From assembly GCA_963780795.1 (NCBI GenBank), contig CAWADH010000013.1, positions 62,001-126,000 of the forward strand: a stretch of DNA of 64,000 nucleotides. Direction: 5' to 3'. The notes beneath the pieces were generated by a model, which was given only the letters and a program-made list of their open reading frames with translations, had not been told where the DNA came from and ran no database searches. The translations under genes and the position numbers were made by a program. Shown one piece after another: positions 62,537 to 64,000 of the stretch (position 1 is its first letter; each line of letters starts with the position of its first letter). This DNA is from DATJGR01 sp963780795 (GTDB lineage Bacteria > Pseudomonadota > Gammaproteobacteria > Pseudomonadales > Azotimanducaceae).

Positions 62537-63631
62537 ATGAAAAAGAAAGTACTGATACTTCCCGGCGATGGAATCGGTCCGGAAGTGGTGTCTCAAGCTG
62601 TGCGGGTCATGTTGGCAGCTGCCCCGATGGCCGGCTTCGAACTCCAACTGGACGAAGCGCTGTTGGGCGGCCGCGCCATCGAGGAGAACGGTTCGCCGCT
62701 GCCGAAGGAAACGCTTGCCGCCGCGAAAGCATCGGACGCGGTGCTGCTCGGCGCGGTCGGTGGCCCGAAGTGGGATTCGCTGCCGATGCAGCAGCGTCCC
62801 GAACGCGGTCTGCTCGATTTGCGCGCGGGTCTCGAACTGTTCGCGAATCTCCGACCGGCACTGCTGTTCCGCCCACTCGCTGATGCGTCGTCGCTGAAGC
62901 GTGAACTGGTCGAAGATCTCGACATCCTCATCGTTCGCGAACTCACCGGCGGCATCTACTTCGGCAAGCCTCGCGGCATCGAACTGGTCGACAACCTGCG
63001 GCGCGGCTTCAACACCGATGTCTATGACGAGACGGAGATCGCCCGCATCGGTCGCGTCGCGTTCGATCTGGCGCGCAAGCGCAATCGACGTGTGTGCTCG
63101 GTGGACAAAGCAAACGTGCTCGAAGTCACACAGCTGTGGCGAGAGGTCATGAAGGAGGTTGCAGCCGACTATCCCGACGTCGAACTGAGCCACATGTATG
63201 TGGACAACGCGGGCATGCAACTCGTCCGCCGGCCGAAGCAGTTCGACGTGATCGTTACCGGCAACATGTTCGGCGACATCCTCTCCGATGTGGCGGCGAT
63301 GCTCACCGGTTCGCTCGGCATGCTGCCCTCGGCGTCGCTCGGGTCGGACGGGCGCGGGCTCTACGAACCGGTGCACGGATCTGCGCCGGACATCGTCGGC
63401 CGCGGCATTTCCAATCCGTTAGCGACCATTCTCTCGGTCGGAATGATGTTCCGATACACGTTCGGCGCGATCGAGGCGGCCGCGCGGATCGATCGCGCCG
63501 TACAGCAGGTGCTCGAGCGCGGCTTGCGCACGCCGGACATCCTGCCGGAGGAAACGACCGGTCTGCAGCGCGTCGGCACAGAAGAGATGGGGCAAGCAGT
63601 TCTGGATGCATTTGCACGGGGAGACAGATGA
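62537..63631 (+). CDS. leuB: 3-isopropylmalate dehydrogenase
   Basis: A 364-residue NAD-dependent decarboxylating dehydrogenase giving 2-oxoisocaproate. ILPGDGIGPEVVSQAVRVM starts the protein, LLGAVGGPKWDSLP binds the cofactor region, ELTGGIYFGKPRG carries substrate contacts, and FGDILSDVAAMLTGSLGMLP with GLYEPVHGSAPDIVGRGISN are the metal/NAD motifs. It begins 23 bp after leuD in a short AT-rich patch (62510-62560). Its stop overlaps the asd start (ATGATG). Confidence 0.97.
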   Translation: MKKKVLILPGDGIGPEVVSQAVRVMLAAAPMAGFELQLDEALLGGRAIEENGSPLPKETLAAAKASDAVLLGAVGGPKWDSLPMQQRPERGLLDLRAGLELFANLRPALLFRPLADASSLKRELVEDLDILIVRELTGGIYFGKPRGIELVDNLRRGFNTDVYDETEIARIGRVAFDLARKRNRRVCSVDKANVLEVTQLWREVMKEVAADYPDVELSHMYVDNAGMQLVRRPKQFDVIVTGNMFGDILSDVAAMLTGSLGMLPSASLGSDGRGLYEPVHGSAPDIVGRGISNPLATILSVGMMFRYTFGAIEAAARIDRAVQQVLERGLRTPDILPEETTGLQRVGTEEMGQAVLDAFARGDR

Positions 63632-64000
63632 TGCGGCAGGTCAATGTCGCGGTGGTCGGCGCAACCGGTGCGGTTGGCGAGGCGATGGTCGAGATTCTGG
63701 AAGAGCGTAACTTTCCGGTGAAGGAGTTGTACTTGCTGGCAAGCGAGCGCTCGGAAGGCAAGGTGATCAGGTTCGGCGGTCGTTCCATTCGGGTGAGGCG
63801 GCTCGACCAGTTCGATTTTGCCGGCGTGGACATTGCCCTGTTCTCGGCCGGCGCTTCGATCTCGGCCGACTTCGCCCCAAAGGCGGCCGAGGCGGGCTGT
63901 ATCGTCATCGACAATACGTCACAGTTCCGCTACGACGACGCCATCCCGTTGGTGGTCCCGGAAGTGAATCCGCACGCGGTCGCAAAGCGTCACCCGCGTG
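63628..64000 (+). CDS. asd: Aspartate-semialdehyde dehydrogenase (partial, 3' end outside window)
   Basis: The first about 124 residues are present: RQVNVAVVGATGAVGEAMVE (NADP Rossmann motif), FPVKELYLLASERSEGKVI, then DIALFSAGASISADFAPKAA and CIVIDNTSQFRYDDAIPLVV, then PEVN. This is the gammaproteobacterial/USG-1-like Asd. The enzyme reduces aspartyl phosphate to the semialdehyde for lysine, threonine and methionine synthesis. The catalytic Cys lies beyond the window. A GGGGAG site precedes ATG codons at 63628 and 63631. Confidence 0.93.
   Translation, partial: MMRQVNVAVVGATGAVGEAMVEILEERNFPVKELYLLASERSEGKVIRFGGRSIRVRRLDQFDFAGVDIALFSAGASISADFAPKAAEAGCIVIDNTSQFRYDDAIPLVVPEVNPHAVAKRHPR

Noticed and set aside
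1..64000. CRISPR arrays, rRNA genes, intact insertion sequences or prophage
   Set aside because: No regularly spaced long repeats with spacers, no rRNA sequence and no transposase or phage structural gene were seen; the only mobile trace is the integrase stub near selC.

Overview
The window is high-GC, gene-dense chromosomal DNA from a proteobacterium, most likely a deep-branching gammaproteobacterium. Supporting this are the order prmB-aroC-lysR-leuC-leuD-leuB-asd, a gltA/sdhCDAB-sucAB-lpd-sucCD block and an rpoS gene. A Steroidobacter/Nevskia-like relative would fit the CYP153 alkane hydroxylase and aromatic-degradation genes, but that placement is a guess from gene content.

Layout. 0-1.5 kb: the end of an Ig-like surface protein, a frameshifted TPR fragment and about 0.7 kb with no gene. 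1.5-27.7 kb: a stress/survival island with a PotE-type antiporter, a solute-binding protein, an outer-membrane barrel and arginine deiminase; a VIT/CCC1-like membrane protein; SulP transporter plus PPK2; a 973-residue winged-helix/ATPase/TPR regulator; a tripartite RND pump; phosphoketolase; a DUF2934 coiled-coil protein; and glycogen phosphorylase. 27.7-34.6 kb: two TetR-controlled catabolic modules, one for aromatic ring cleavage and one for CYP153 plus ferredoxin. 34.6-38.4 kb: a complete selA-selB-selC selenocysteine locus with an integrase remnant beside the tRNA-Sec gene. 38.4-42.9 kb: acyl-CoA ligase, a MerR-like HTH/receiver regulator behind an array of 9-bp repeats, rpoS, and a beta-hydroxyacid dehydrogenase. 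42.9-55.4 kb: the TCA-cycle block. 55.4-64 kb: htpG, prmB, aroC, a LysR regulator, leuCDB and the start of asd.

Most notable observation. Four promoters in the stress island share one architecture: a TGACG direct repeat spaced 11 bp, whose second copy is the -35 element (CTGACG), followed 17-18 bp later by a -10 of the form NACTAN. This is the layout of PhoB/OmpR-family activator sites, and the island encodes one large regulator with exactly that type of DNA-binding domain. I infer a local regulon, here called the TGACG-box regulon, linking amino-acid/arginine metabolism, anion transport, polyphosphate and efflux.

Caution on sequence quality. Six loci (the TPR fragment, the RND outer-membrane and adaptor genes, the DUF3313 gene, phosphoketolase and sucB) carry single-base frameshifts, after which the conserved reading frame continues. 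One of them, sucB, is a core TCA gene, so uncorrected indels in the assembly are at least as likely as real gene decay.
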